From the NCBI GenBank assembly GCA_023422095.1, contig JAEZSD010000029.1, positions 1 through 6,723 on the forward strand: a DNA stretch of 6,723 nucleotides, read 5' to 3'. The position numbers and the translations under genes are program-made. Positions within the stretch are counted from its first letter, which is position 1. The number at the start of each line of letters is the position of its first letter. Source of the DNA: Bacillota bacterium. GTDB taxonomy: Bacteria; Bacillota_I; Bacilli_A; RFN20; CAG-826. Below, in pieces: positions 1 to 6,374 of the stretch. The notes below the pieces were generated by a model that saw only the letters and a list, made by a program, of their open reading frames with translations, was not told the origin of the DNA and made no database searches.

Positions 1-1596
1 TGGAACCTTGATACTCGCCCTGAATTTGGCACCAATGGAACTGATGCCTCAATCTATGAAATTCATGTCCGTGACATGACCATTAACCCCAACAGTGGTG
101 TTTTGGAAAATAATCGTGGTCGCTTCCTTGGTTTAGCTGAAACTGGCACCACTTATACAAGTGGGGTGACGACCGTTACAACGGGACTAGACCACATGGA
201 AGAACTCGGCATTACTCATGTTCAAATTCAACCATTCTATGATTTCTCAAGTATCGATGAATCGACTCTTGATACTAGCATGGGAGTGGATAATTATAAC
301 TGGGGATATGATCCTCTTAATTACAACGTCTTGGAAGGTAGTTATTCCACCAATCCAAGCGACGGAGCAGTTCGCATTCGCGAGTTCAAACAAATGGTGA
401 TGGCTTTCCATGAAGCCGGAATCAATATCAACATGGATGTCGTTTACAACCACACTTCATCCTTCACTGATTCCAATTTCCATAAATTAGTTCCTTATTA
501 CTATCACCGCACGAAATCCAGTGGTGTCCCTTATAACGGCTCTGGATGTGGAAACGAAATGGCCACGGAACGTTTTATGGTCAATAAATTTGTTCGTGAG
601 TCTTCAGCGTTCTGGATTGATGAGTATCATCTATCCGGATTCCGCTTCGACCTCATGGGTTTAATGGATAATCAAACGATGATTGATATTTATCAAGATT
701 GCACCGCCCTCTATGATGACATCATGATCTATGGTGAACCTTGGACCGGTGGCACCTCTAAACTTAAAGGTGGCAATTCCGCTACTGAATTAACAAATCA
801 ACAAACTGTTCAATCGAGCTTAGCTCAATCCTATTTCGCTGGGGAAGGCAACTATGTTGGAGCCTTCAACGATGTCATTCGTAACGCGGTTCGTGGCGAC
901 AACAACCCTGCTTTGGGCTGGGTGGGAGGTCTCGCTACAAATGCTTCGAGTATTTTACCTGGCATTGAGGGAGTATTTAGCTCAGGTGCTAAAACTATTC
1001 AACCTGAACAAGTAATTAACTATGTCTCTTGCCATGATAACTACACTCTCTATGATCAACTTGTTCAAAAGGTTTCTACTTCTCGTTACTTTAATAATGT
1101 CTATTCTCAATCAGAGATGATGGTCTTCACCGCTCAAGGAGTCCCTTTCATGCAAGAAGGCGAAGACTTCATGAGAACCAAAGCCTATATGGATGGGGAT
1201 GTCAAAAAATATGCCGGAAACTCCTATAACGTGGGCGATTTAATTAACAATATGGATTACTCTTTGAAAGCAGATAACTTATCAATGTTCGAGTGGTTCA
1301 AAGCTTTGATTGCTTTCCGCAAACAAAACTCTCAATTAACTCTCTCTACTCGCGCCGAAATTAACGATGCCATTTTAGGAGCATCAGCAAATAATACAAC
1401 TGGTCTCATTTCCTATCGCTTAAGCACCGAAGAGGGTGAACTATTTGTTGTCCATGGACTAAACAATGGTTCTGTCACTCTTGGCGATAGCTATCAACTA
1501 TTATTCTCCAACAATGCTTCCTTAATTCCTGGAACCATATATTCATCGATAAACTTACCCGCTAATACATCCGCGGTATTAAAGAAAGTTATTTAA
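1..1596 (+). CDS. pulA: Type I pullulanase (GH13 debranching enzyme), 5'-truncated by window edge
   Basis: This enzyme hydrolyses alpha-1,6 branch linkages in pullulan, glycogen or branched maltodextrin. The frame is open from base 1, so the true start and most of any N-terminal CBM48-like region lie upstream; 531 codons are visible (numbered from base 1). The IYEIHVRD strand (about residues 18-25) opens the GH13 barrel, and YNWGYDP (99-105) is the type I pullulanase signature. The four GH13 regions are intact: DVVYNHT (D146), GFRFDLMG with nucleophile D217, YGEPW with acid/base E246, and VSCHDN with D346. A beta-sandwich-like C-terminal domain follows from about residue 455, with no LPXTG, SLH or membrane anchor. 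Location is unknown because the N-terminus is missing. The stop overlaps the next start by one base. Pullulanase family assignment is firm; exact substrate preference is inferred. Confidence 0.95.
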   Translation, partial: WNLDTRPEFGTNGTDASIYEIHVRDMTINPNSGVLENNRGRFLGLAETGTTYTSGVTTVTTGLDHMEELGITHVQIQPFYDFSSIDESTLDTSMGVDNYNWGYDPLNYNVLEGSYSTNPSDGAVRIREFKQMVMAFHEAGININMDVVYNHTSSFTDSNFHKLVPYYYHRTKSSGVPYNGSGCGNEMATERFMVNKFVRESSAFWIDEYHLSGFRFDLMGLMDNQTMIDIYQDCTALYDDIMIYGEPWTGGTSKLKGGNSATELTNQQTVQSSLAQSYFAGEGNYVGAFNDVIRNAVRGDNNPALGWVGGLATNASSILPGIEGVFSSGAKTIQPEQVINYVSCHDNYTLYDQLVQKVSTSRYFNNVYSQSEMMVFTAQGVPFMQEGEDFMRTKAYMDGDVKKYAGNSYNVGDLINNMDYSLKADNLSMFEWFKALIAFRKQNSQLTLSTRAEINDAILGASANNTTGLISYRLSTEEGELFVVHGLNNGSVTLGDSYQLLFSNNASLIPGTIYSSINLPANTSAVLKKVI

Positions 1597-2021
1597 TGAA
1601 GAAGCAAAAGTTAAGAACCTACCCAATCAAAGGCTTAGTCATCTTTTTAATCGTGGACATTGTGATATCTTTGGCCGTGCTTGGCTACTTTATTTGGGAT
1701 CGCTCTAATCTTTTGATTGCGATTCTCGTCTACATTTTTGGCGGTCTATTCGCCATCATCGGGATTGTTGTCTTACTCGATCAATTATTCCATTATGTCG
1801 AAGTGAAAAATGATTGTTTAATCAATCGCATTCTCTGGATTAAAAATGTACTTCCTTTTGATAAAATCAAAAAGGTCATCTTGATTGATGAGATGTACAT
1901 CATCTATTCAAAGAAGAAACGCTTCTGTTCGATGCCCTCTCACATTCAGGGCAGTAATGAAATAATTTTATATCTAGAAAGGAAGGGCATCTCTCTTTCT
2001 CCCATAGAGGAAGATAGATAA
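1596..2021 (+). CDS. Small membrane protein with two TM helices and a PH-like C-terminal domain; function unknown
   Basis: I do not recognise a named family. The 141-residue product has a basic N-terminus (MKKQKLR), two hydrophobic helices at about 13-33 and 39-61 joined by a short WDRSN loop, and a 75-residue tail that should lie in the cytoplasm. The tail alternates short beta-like strands (YVEVKNDCLINRI, VLPFDKIKKVILI, MYIIYSKKKRF) and ends in a helix-like NEIILYLERKGI. This pattern resembles the bacterial PH-like domains found behind two TM helices in many Firmicutes hypothetical proteins, which is a resemblance only. The ATG sits in the TAATG overlap with the pullulanase stop and has only a weak purine run (AAAGAAAG, 1581-1588) as a ribosome binding site, so translational coupling to pullulanase is likely. 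No link to sugar metabolism can be read from the protein itself. Confidence 0.8.
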   Translation: MKKQKLRTYPIKGLVIFLIVDIVISLAVLGYFIWDRSNLLIAILVYIFGGLFAIIGIVVLLDQLFHYVEVKNDCLINRILWIKNVLPFDKIKKVILIDEMYIIYSKKKRFCSMPSHIQGSNEIILYLERKGISLSPIEEDR

Positions 2022-2024
2022 AAC

Positions 2025-2055
2025 TTTTCTTTCATTCAAAACAAGTTAAAATAAT
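2025..2055 (+). promoter_or_regulatory. Weak candidate promoter for the ABC ATPase gene
   Basis: The 70-base gap before the ATPase gene contains an AATAAT (2050-2055, one mismatch to TATAAT) preceded by a T/C-rich stretch (2025-2033) with no convincing TTGACA. Alternative -10 reading: TAAAAT at 2047-2052. No terminator hairpin with a T-tract was found between the upstream gene and this point, so read-through from the pullulanase operon is also possible. Confidence 0.25.
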
Positions 2056-2077
2056 GATTAGTACTACTTCACTAATC
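2056..2077 (+). promoter_or_regulatory. Inverted repeat GATTAGT-n8-ACTAATC between candidate -10 and RBS of the ATPase gene
   Basis: The arms (2056-2062 and 2071-2077) are perfect 7-base complements around an 8-base spacer, and an 8-base palindrome TAGTACTA (2059-2066) lies inside. The element ends three bases before the AAGGAGG ribosome binding site (2081-2087) and is not followed by a T-run, so it is not a terminator. Its position, about where transcription would start, fits either an operator or a leader hairpin. Neither role can be shown from sequence alone. Confidence 0.35.
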
Positions 2078-2091
2078 CATAAGGAGGCTAT

Positions 2092-3972
2092 ATGGCAAAT
2101 TTAAGGCTTAGTCACATTTACAAAGTCTACGACAACGGTCACAAGGCGGTTAATGATTTCAACATTGACATTCAAGATAAGGAATTCATTGTTTTCGTCG
2201 GTCCTTCTGGCTGCGGAAAATCCACGACACTTCGCATGATTGCTGGTCTTGAGGCAATCACCGCCGGTGACCTATTCATTGAAGACACTCTCGTCAATGA
2301 TATGGAGCCAAAAGATCGCGATATCGCCATGGTGTTCCAAAACTACGCTCTTTATCCTCATATGACAGTTTATGAAAATATGGCTTTTGGTTTAAAAAAC
2401 CGCCATGTTTCCAAAGAAGTCATTCATGAAAAGGTGATGGAAGCCGCCAAAATATTGGATATTGAAGATTATCTTGATCGCAAGCCGAAAGCGATGTCGG
2501 GAGGTCAACGTCAACGTGTGGCGTTAGGACGCGCTATTGTTCGTGATCCAAAAGTCTTCTTGCTCGATGAACCTCTCAGCAACCTCGATGCCAAACTTCG
2601 TGCTCAAATGAGAACCGAGATTACAAAATTGCATAAAAAACTAGCGACGACCTTTATCTATGTCACACACGATCAAGTTGAAGCGATGACCATGGGTACT
2701 CGTATTGTCGTTATGAAACTAGGATATGTCCAACAAATCGACACTCCGATGAATTTATACAATAAGCCATATAACAAATTTGTGGCAGGATTTATCGGTA
2801 GCCCGCAGATGAACTTTTTCGATGTCACTCTCAATAGAGTTGGTGATGTTGTCGACATGGAATTCATTGATGGAAGCAAAATTAAATTACCATTTGAAAA
2901 AGTCAGCAAAGTCCATGATAGTTACATTCATGGTGACGTCAAAGTCACTCTTGGCATTCGCCCAGAACATATTAAAATAAGTCAAAAAGCTACTGGTTTA
3001 AAATGCCACGTCAATGCCGTTGAACACCTCGGTAACGAAAGCATTATCTATGGTGAAATCGGCTTAGGAAGTGATGACTTCACATTGAAAGATGTCGGTA
3101 AAAATATCACCATTAAGACAGTGGAAAGTTCTCCTGTTGAAGTCGGTGATTTAGTCGACTTAGCCATCGACAATGACAAGATTCACTTCTTCGATAAAGA
3201 AACTGAAATTACTCTTATCTCTGCCATCCCAGATTTCACTCCTGTTCAAGCTAAAGTGGAAAATGAAAAAATGGTGGTACTTGATAAAAAAGTCGTTCTT
3301 CCTCCTGCTTTTGTTGAAGCCTTAGAAGAAAGAAAAGAATTCATGATGGAAATTCCACCCTACGCGATTGTGCCAGGAAAAGACTTCCATCTCAAAGTTC
3401 ACACTATCGAAGAGGTTGAAAATAAACATCTAGCATATCTTGAATATGGCGATCGTTATCTCTTCGCTCTCGTTGATGAAAGTGTCAAACCTGGAGATGA
3501 TTATCACTTTGCAATTCTCAATGATAAAGTAGAAATAATAGTCGGTGAAGAAGCTCTCCTCGCTCCAGTAAAGAAACAAGAAATGCTCTATGGATTCTTT
3601 GGCAAAAAAGAAGTAAAAGAGAAAGGCGAGCGAGTTCTCAATTTCTTCTATAACATTGAGTCAGTTCAAATTCCTGCTCCTCAAAGCAATGGCTTTAAAA
3701 TCAACGCCATCGAAGGCAATGATGCCTATAAGAAAAAATATCATTATATCTTCAATCGCAAAGCGATTCATATCGTCCCAGAAGGCGGAATCCCTGCAAC
3801 AGTTGAAAGAACAATCGACTACGGCAATCAAAAATACGCCGTTCTTGATATCAACGCTCAAAAATTGCTCATTGAAGTCGAGCCTGATTTTGCTGAGACA
3901 TCAGTAAATGTATGGATCGATGGCGAGAATATTGAAGTGTGGCAATCTGAAGTTGACATGCGCCTTTGCTAG
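2092..3972 (+). CDS. msmX: MsmX/UgpC/MalK-type sugar ABC transporter ATP-binding protein with long C-terminal extension
   Basis: This is the cytoplasmic ATPase that powers CUT1 sugar importers; in Firmicutes one such protein often serves several transporters. Start: ATG with a strong AAGGAGG (2081-2087) four bases upstream. Nucleotide-binding domain, residues 1 to about 235: Walker A GPSGCGKST (37-45), Q-loop Q83, signature MSGGQ (135-139, M in place of the usual L), Walker B VFLLDE (155-160), D-loop SNLD (163-166), H-loop H193. A MOI/TOBE regulatory domain follows at about 240-372, including IRPEH (289-293). Usual family length is about 360-380 residues; this protein has 626. The extra 250 residues look like two further diverged MOI/TOBE copies (about 384-491 and 515-626). 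The reading frame is uninterrupted, so this is not a frameshift fusion. A strong terminator follows. The symbol marks the family; the partner transporter (the MalE/MalF pair downstream) is inferred. Confidence 0.93.
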   Translation: MANLRLSHIYKVYDNGHKAVNDFNIDIQDKEFIVFVGPSGCGKSTTLRMIAGLEAITAGDLFIEDTLVNDMEPKDRDIAMVFQNYALYPHMTVYENMAFGLKNRHVSKEVIHEKVMEAAKILDIEDYLDRKPKAMSGGQRQRVALGRAIVRDPKVFLLDEPLSNLDAKLRAQMRTEITKLHKKLATTFIYVTHDQVEAMTMGTRIVVMKLGYVQQIDTPMNLYNKPYNKFVAGFIGSPQMNFFDVTLNRVGDVVDMEFIDGSKIKLPFEKVSKVHDSYIHGDVKVTLGIRPEHIKISQKATGLKCHVNAVEHLGNESIIYGEIGLGSDDFTLKDVGKNITIKTVESSPVEVGDLVDLAIDNDKIHFFDKETEITLISAIPDFTPVQAKVENEKMVVLDKKVVLPPAFVEALEERKEFMMEIPPYAIVPGKDFHLKVHTIEEVENKHLAYLEYGDRYLFALVDESVKPGDDYHFAILNDKVEIIVGEEALLAPVKKQEMLYGFFGKKEVKEKGERVLNFFYNIESVQIPAPQSNGFKINAIEGNDAYKKKYHYIFNRKAIHIVPEGGIPATVERTIDYGNQKYAVLDINAQKLLIEVEPDFAETSVNVWIDGENIEVWQSEVDMRLC

Positions 3973-3988
3973 TATCGTTCAGTTAATG

Positions 3989-4021
3989 AAAAGATGGATA
4001 GAAATATCCGTCTTTTGTTTT
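3989..4021 (+). terminator. Rho-independent terminator after the ATPase gene
   Basis: AAAAGATGGATA (3989-4000) pairs with TATCCGTCTTTT (4005-4016) through 12 positions, eleven Watson-Crick and one G-T, around a GAAA tetraloop. A T-rich tract (TTTTGTTTT, 4013-4021) follows and overlaps the descending arm. It starts 17 bases after the ATPase stop. It also covers the first possible ATG (3994) of the next gene, which argues against that start. Confidence 0.85.
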
Positions 4022-4026
4022 ATAAT
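4021..4026 (+). promoter_or_regulatory. Consensus -10 box (TATAAT) directly before the RDD gene
   Basis: A perfect TATAAT begins at the last T of the preceding terminator tract. The bases at the -35 position (3997-4004) fall inside the terminator hairpin and do not resemble TTGACA; a TG lies three bases upstream of the box rather than the one base of a strict extended -10. Six bases separate it from the ATG at 4033, the usual distance from -10 to the first transcribed base. Confidence 0.45.
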
Positions 4027-4032
4027 ATGGAT

Positions 4033-4824
4033 ATGCAAAAAACCAATAATCCTGCTGAAGACAGTAAAAAAATTAACCAATCAACCACGGAAAATATTAA
4101 ACCGCATTTCATGCAACGTCTTGGTGGTGGCTTAATTGACATATGCATCATCTTTTTCTTCTTTTGGCTTTGCTATTATGTATGCATGAACACACCCGTA
4201 GCCAATACTTATAATCAATACAAACATCAAATCGTTGAAATCCAAGATATGACCAAATTAGAAACCGGTTATGGCGAAAAGATTTTAATCAACGAGAGTA
4301 ACGAGGACGAATATCAAAACTATCAAACTTATGTCGACGAAGAAGAACAAACCTATATTGTTAAAAATATTCCTGATGCTACTCAAGAAATATACGATGA
4401 GTACATTCAATCATTGCAAGAAAACAGTGTTTTTAAAAACCTAACTTTTGATAAAGACCTCATTCATTATGGAATCAATGTTTTATGCGGCACTGTCTCA
4501 CTGAGTATCTTTTTATTAGCGGTTCCCTTACTAAATAAAAGGCGAGCCACGATAGGACAGCTTTTCACCGAACAGCAATTAATCTCTACTAGATATCAAT
4601 CACGAGCGCGCTGGTATCAAGTCGTTTTCCGTTTTCTATTTATCCTCATTATTGAGGGATGTCTGCCTTTTCTCTTCTTTTCTTTAAACACCTTTTACAT
4701 CATGCCGATTGTCTTCTTGCTGATCGCTTCTTTAACGAAGAGTGGACGAACACTTCACGATTTTATCACTGGCACGAAAGTGATAGACAAAAAATCCTTT
4801 GTTCCCTTAGTATCCGAAGAATAA
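4033..4824 (+). CDS. RDD-family membrane protein with an acidic loop between TM1 and TM2
   Basis: RDD proteins are polytopic membrane proteins of mostly unknown function; some have been linked to cation transport. From ATG 4033 the product has 263 residues. The family pattern is present: R29 and D36 in QRLGGGLIDI, an ATIGQLFT-like motif after TM2 (about 171-178), and RTLHD (239-243) with D243 near the end. Predicted helices: about 35-53, 145-167, 194-217 and 219-235. TM1 and TM2 are separated by about 90 residues rich in Asp, Glu, Tyr and Gln, much longer than the short loop of compact RDD proteins. The frame extends up to ATG 3994 (276 residues) with ATG 4027 between, but 3994 lies in the terminator stem and none of the three has a Shine-Dalgarno site. 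I choose 4033 because it is six bases after TATAAT, implying a leaderless mRNA. Role in this locus unknown. Confidence 0.8.
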   Translation: MQKTNNPAEDSKKINQSTTENIKPHFMQRLGGGLIDICIIFFFFWLCYYVCMNTPVANTYNQYKHQIVEIQDMTKLETGYGEKILINESNEDEYQNYQTYVDEEEQTYIVKNIPDATQEIYDEYIQSLQENSVFKNLTFDKDLIHYGINVLCGTVSLSIFLLAVPLLNKRRATIGQLFTEQQLISTRYQSRARWYQVVFRFLFILIIEGCLPFLFFSLNTFYIMPIVFLLIASLTKSGRTLHDFITGTKVIDKKSFVPLVSEE

Positions 4825-4851
4825 TTAGTATATTTCCTTTTCCTTACGCGT

Positions 4852-4885
4852 GCGCGCATTATGCGGCCTTTTGTTGTTGTTTTTT
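4852..4885 (+). terminator. Probable terminator after the RDD gene
   Basis: A GC-rich block in otherwise AT-rich spacer can fold as GC(g)CGCA-TTA-TGCGGC: 4852-4853 pair with 4866-4867, G4854 bulges, and 4855-4858 pair with 4862-4865 around a TTA loop. It is followed by a T-rich run (4869-4885) interrupted by Gs. The stem is short and the loop tight, so this is weaker than the terminator at 3989, but the composition and placement fit. Confidence 0.45.
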
Positions 4886-4905
4886 CTTTCAAACGAAAAT
4901 ATACT
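4877..4905 (+). promoter_or_regulatory. Probable sigma-A-type promoter for the solute-binding protein gene
   Basis: TTGTTT (4877-4882) and TATACT (4900-4905) are separated by exactly 17 bases, which predicts transcription start near 4912. The -35 hexamer lies inside the T-rich tail of the preceding terminator-like element. A strong ribosome binding site AGGAG (4940-4944) follows, six bases before ATG 4951. A small hairpin, CCTTC-TTCTTT-GAAGG (4915-4930), would sit at the very 5' end of the mRNA. Confidence 0.5.
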
Positions 4906-4950
4906 ATTTATGAACCTTCTTCTTTGAAGGAAAAAATATAGGAGATAATT

Positions 4951-6324
4951 ATGAAATCAAAAAAGATTTTGATTACTGCGCTTCTTCTCGCTGGAATGAC
5001 TTTACCTTTAGTAAGTTGTGGCGAAAGCACAGTCATCACACTCTGGGTCGGCGAAGAATCCGCCGAATTTTATCAACAGGTTTGCAATGAGTATGTTGAA
5101 TCGCATCCCGATTTCAAATACACCATTAGTGTGACTGGTGTTGATACTGGTACCGTTGGTGGAGCTATGGCTACTGACAATACTGCATGCGCAGATATTA
5201 TTGTCACCGCTCACGACAATATTGGAAAACTGGTCGAAAGAGGCTTAGTTTATCCTTTTACCGATGAAGCACTCATCACTCAAGTGACTGACGATAACCC
5301 AGCTTCATATCTTGATGTTGTCTATTCAACATATGAAACCGTTCGTAGTCTCTATGGTGTCCCTTTTATTTCACAAGCTCTCATGCTTTATTACAACAAG
5401 GACTATGTCACCGCAGAACAAGCTCAATCTTTTGAAGGTTTAATGCAAGCCGCTGCTGCAAAGAGTTCAAAAACGAAAGCTTTTACCATTGCTGGTACTG
5501 ATGGGTTTAACTATTCATTCAACCTCTTAGCGGTCAATGCTTCTAATAACTACACTTCCTTAAAAATTTACAAAAATTTGGAAAAGAATAATTGCTACGC
5601 TCAAGGCGATGATGAAATCGCTTCATTAAGATGGGCGCAACGCACTTTCAATCATGACAATGGTGGTCTACTTCCTGGCGATAGTAACTGGGCCACAACA
5701 ATTGCTAACAAAGCCGTTCTCAGCATGATTGGTGGAGCCTGGCACTATGATGCATTTACCACAGCTATTGGTAAGAGCAAAACTGGCATTACTCTCATCC
5801 CAACCTATACATTAAACGCCGATGATGTCGCTGGATTAAGCGCCATTTCCGAAGGAACTGTCATGCAAGGTGGAACATTCGCTGACTGCAAAGTTTTAAT
5901 GATGAACTTCGCTGCCAGCGCTAAGAAATATCCATATATGCAAGACATCATCTCATATTTATCAAGTAAGGAAGTTCAACTCCAATCTTTCATTGAATGT
6001 GCTAACGTCCCCGCCTATTTAGGTGCGGAAGACGATATCGCTGAAGTTCAAGAACAAGTTGATCCAACTGTCTACGACTTAGCCGTTGCTCAAACTTCAA
6101 TGGCTGCCTATGGCATTCCTCAACCATTTGTCACTGGTACATTAAATACCTATTATTATTCTAAGAGCGCTCCCGATTACTATAAAAACGCTGTTATTAA
6201 CGATGGCGGAACCTATAGCACTCTTGCAAAACTTAGAGAAACTCTCTATATCATGGAACACATTTGGCAAAAGGGTAAATTGCCAGATACGATTCCTGAA
6301 GATTTACCAGTAGATATTGCATAA
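4951..6324 (+). CDS. malE: MalE-like extracellular sugar-binding lipoprotein (family 1 SBP)
   Basis: This lipid-anchored receptor captures sugar outside the membrane and delivers it to the ABC permease. The 457-residue product starts with a lipoprotein signal (MKSKKI, hydrophobic core, lipobox LVSC with C23). Family 1 features appear in order: ITLWVGEES at the first strand (29-37), the helix ending NEYVESHPDF (46-55), ADIIVTAHDNIGKLVERGLV (81-100), YGVPFISQALMLYYNKD (135-151) at the lobe crossover, and SMIGGAWHYDAF (258-269), where the tryptophan is in a position typical of sugar-stacking residues. The mature part starts directly after the lipid Cys, without a long Ser/Gly linker, and holds five further cysteines. 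Start choice is supported by AGGAG at 4940-4944. The permease gene follows after 50 bases without a terminator, so both are likely co-transcribed. Maltodextrin as ligand is inferred from the pullulanase and MalF-like neighbours; another oligosaccharide is possible. Confidence 0.9.
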   Translation: MKSKKILITALLLAGMTLPLVSCGESTVITLWVGEESAEFYQQVCNEYVESHPDFKYTISVTGVDTGTVGGAMATDNTACADIIVTAHDNIGKLVERGLVYPFTDEALITQVTDDNPASYLDVVYSTYETVRSLYGVPFISQALMLYYNKDYVTAEQAQSFEGLMQAAAAKSSKTKAFTIAGTDGFNYSFNLLAVNASNNYTSLKIYKNLEKNNCYAQGDDEIASLRWAQRTFNHDNGGLLPGDSNWATTIANKAVLSMIGGAWHYDAFTTAIGKSKTGITLIPTYTLNADDVAGLSAISEGTVMQGGTFADCKVLMMNFAASAKKYPYMQDIISYLSSKEVQLQSFIECANVPAYLGAEDDIAEVQEQVDPTVYDLAVAQTSMAAYGIPQPFVTGTLNTYYYSKSAPDYYKNAVINDGGTYSTLAKLRETLYIMEHIWQKGKLPDTIPEDLPVDIA

Positions 6325-6374
6325 TTATCTAACTTTTTATTCGCCAAACAAATTGGTCAGAAAGGAGATAATGC

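Noticed and set aside
247..453. Minus-strand open frame of 68 codons inside the pullulanase gene
   Set aside because: Lies opposite catalytic-domain sequence and shows no recognisable protein; a shadow of the coding strand.
2673..2909. Minus-strand open frame of 78 codons inside the ATPase gene
   Set aside because: Opposite conserved H-loop and MOI sequence, with no domain features of its own.
3994..4032. Longer start (ATG 3994) for the RDD protein, adding 13 residues
   Set aside because: The ATG lies inside the stem of a strong terminator and has no Shine-Dalgarno site; the extra residues are not part of the RDD domain. Not excluded if transcripts read through.
3656..4135. Overlapping plus-strand open frames (3656-3907, 3908-4135) and a minus-strand frame (3661-3861)
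   Set aside because: All overlap well-supported genes in other frames, lack ribosome binding sites and have low-complexity translations.
4846..4858. Palindromes ACGCGT and TGCGCGCA as a possible operator
   Set aside because: They are better explained as part of a GC-rich terminator hairpin followed by T-rich sequence.
4887..4898. TTTC-AAAC-GAAA as a LacI/CcpA-type operator within the promoter spacer
   Set aside because: Only four-base arms and no match to the central CG of cre or MalR-type operators in a symmetric context.
4659..4913. Plus-strand 84-codon frame crossing from the RDD gene into the spacer
   Set aside because: Most of it overlaps the conserved RDD C-terminus; the tail is a translated T-rich terminator tract (runs of Cys and Phe).
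5008..5214. Minus-strand open frame of 68 codons inside the binding-protein gene
   Set aside because: Shadow of conserved family 1 binding-protein sequence, no supporting signals.
6344..6356. CCAA-ACAAA-TTGG hairpin between the binding-protein and permease genes
   Set aside because: Four pairs and no T-tract; too weak to call an attenuator or processing site.
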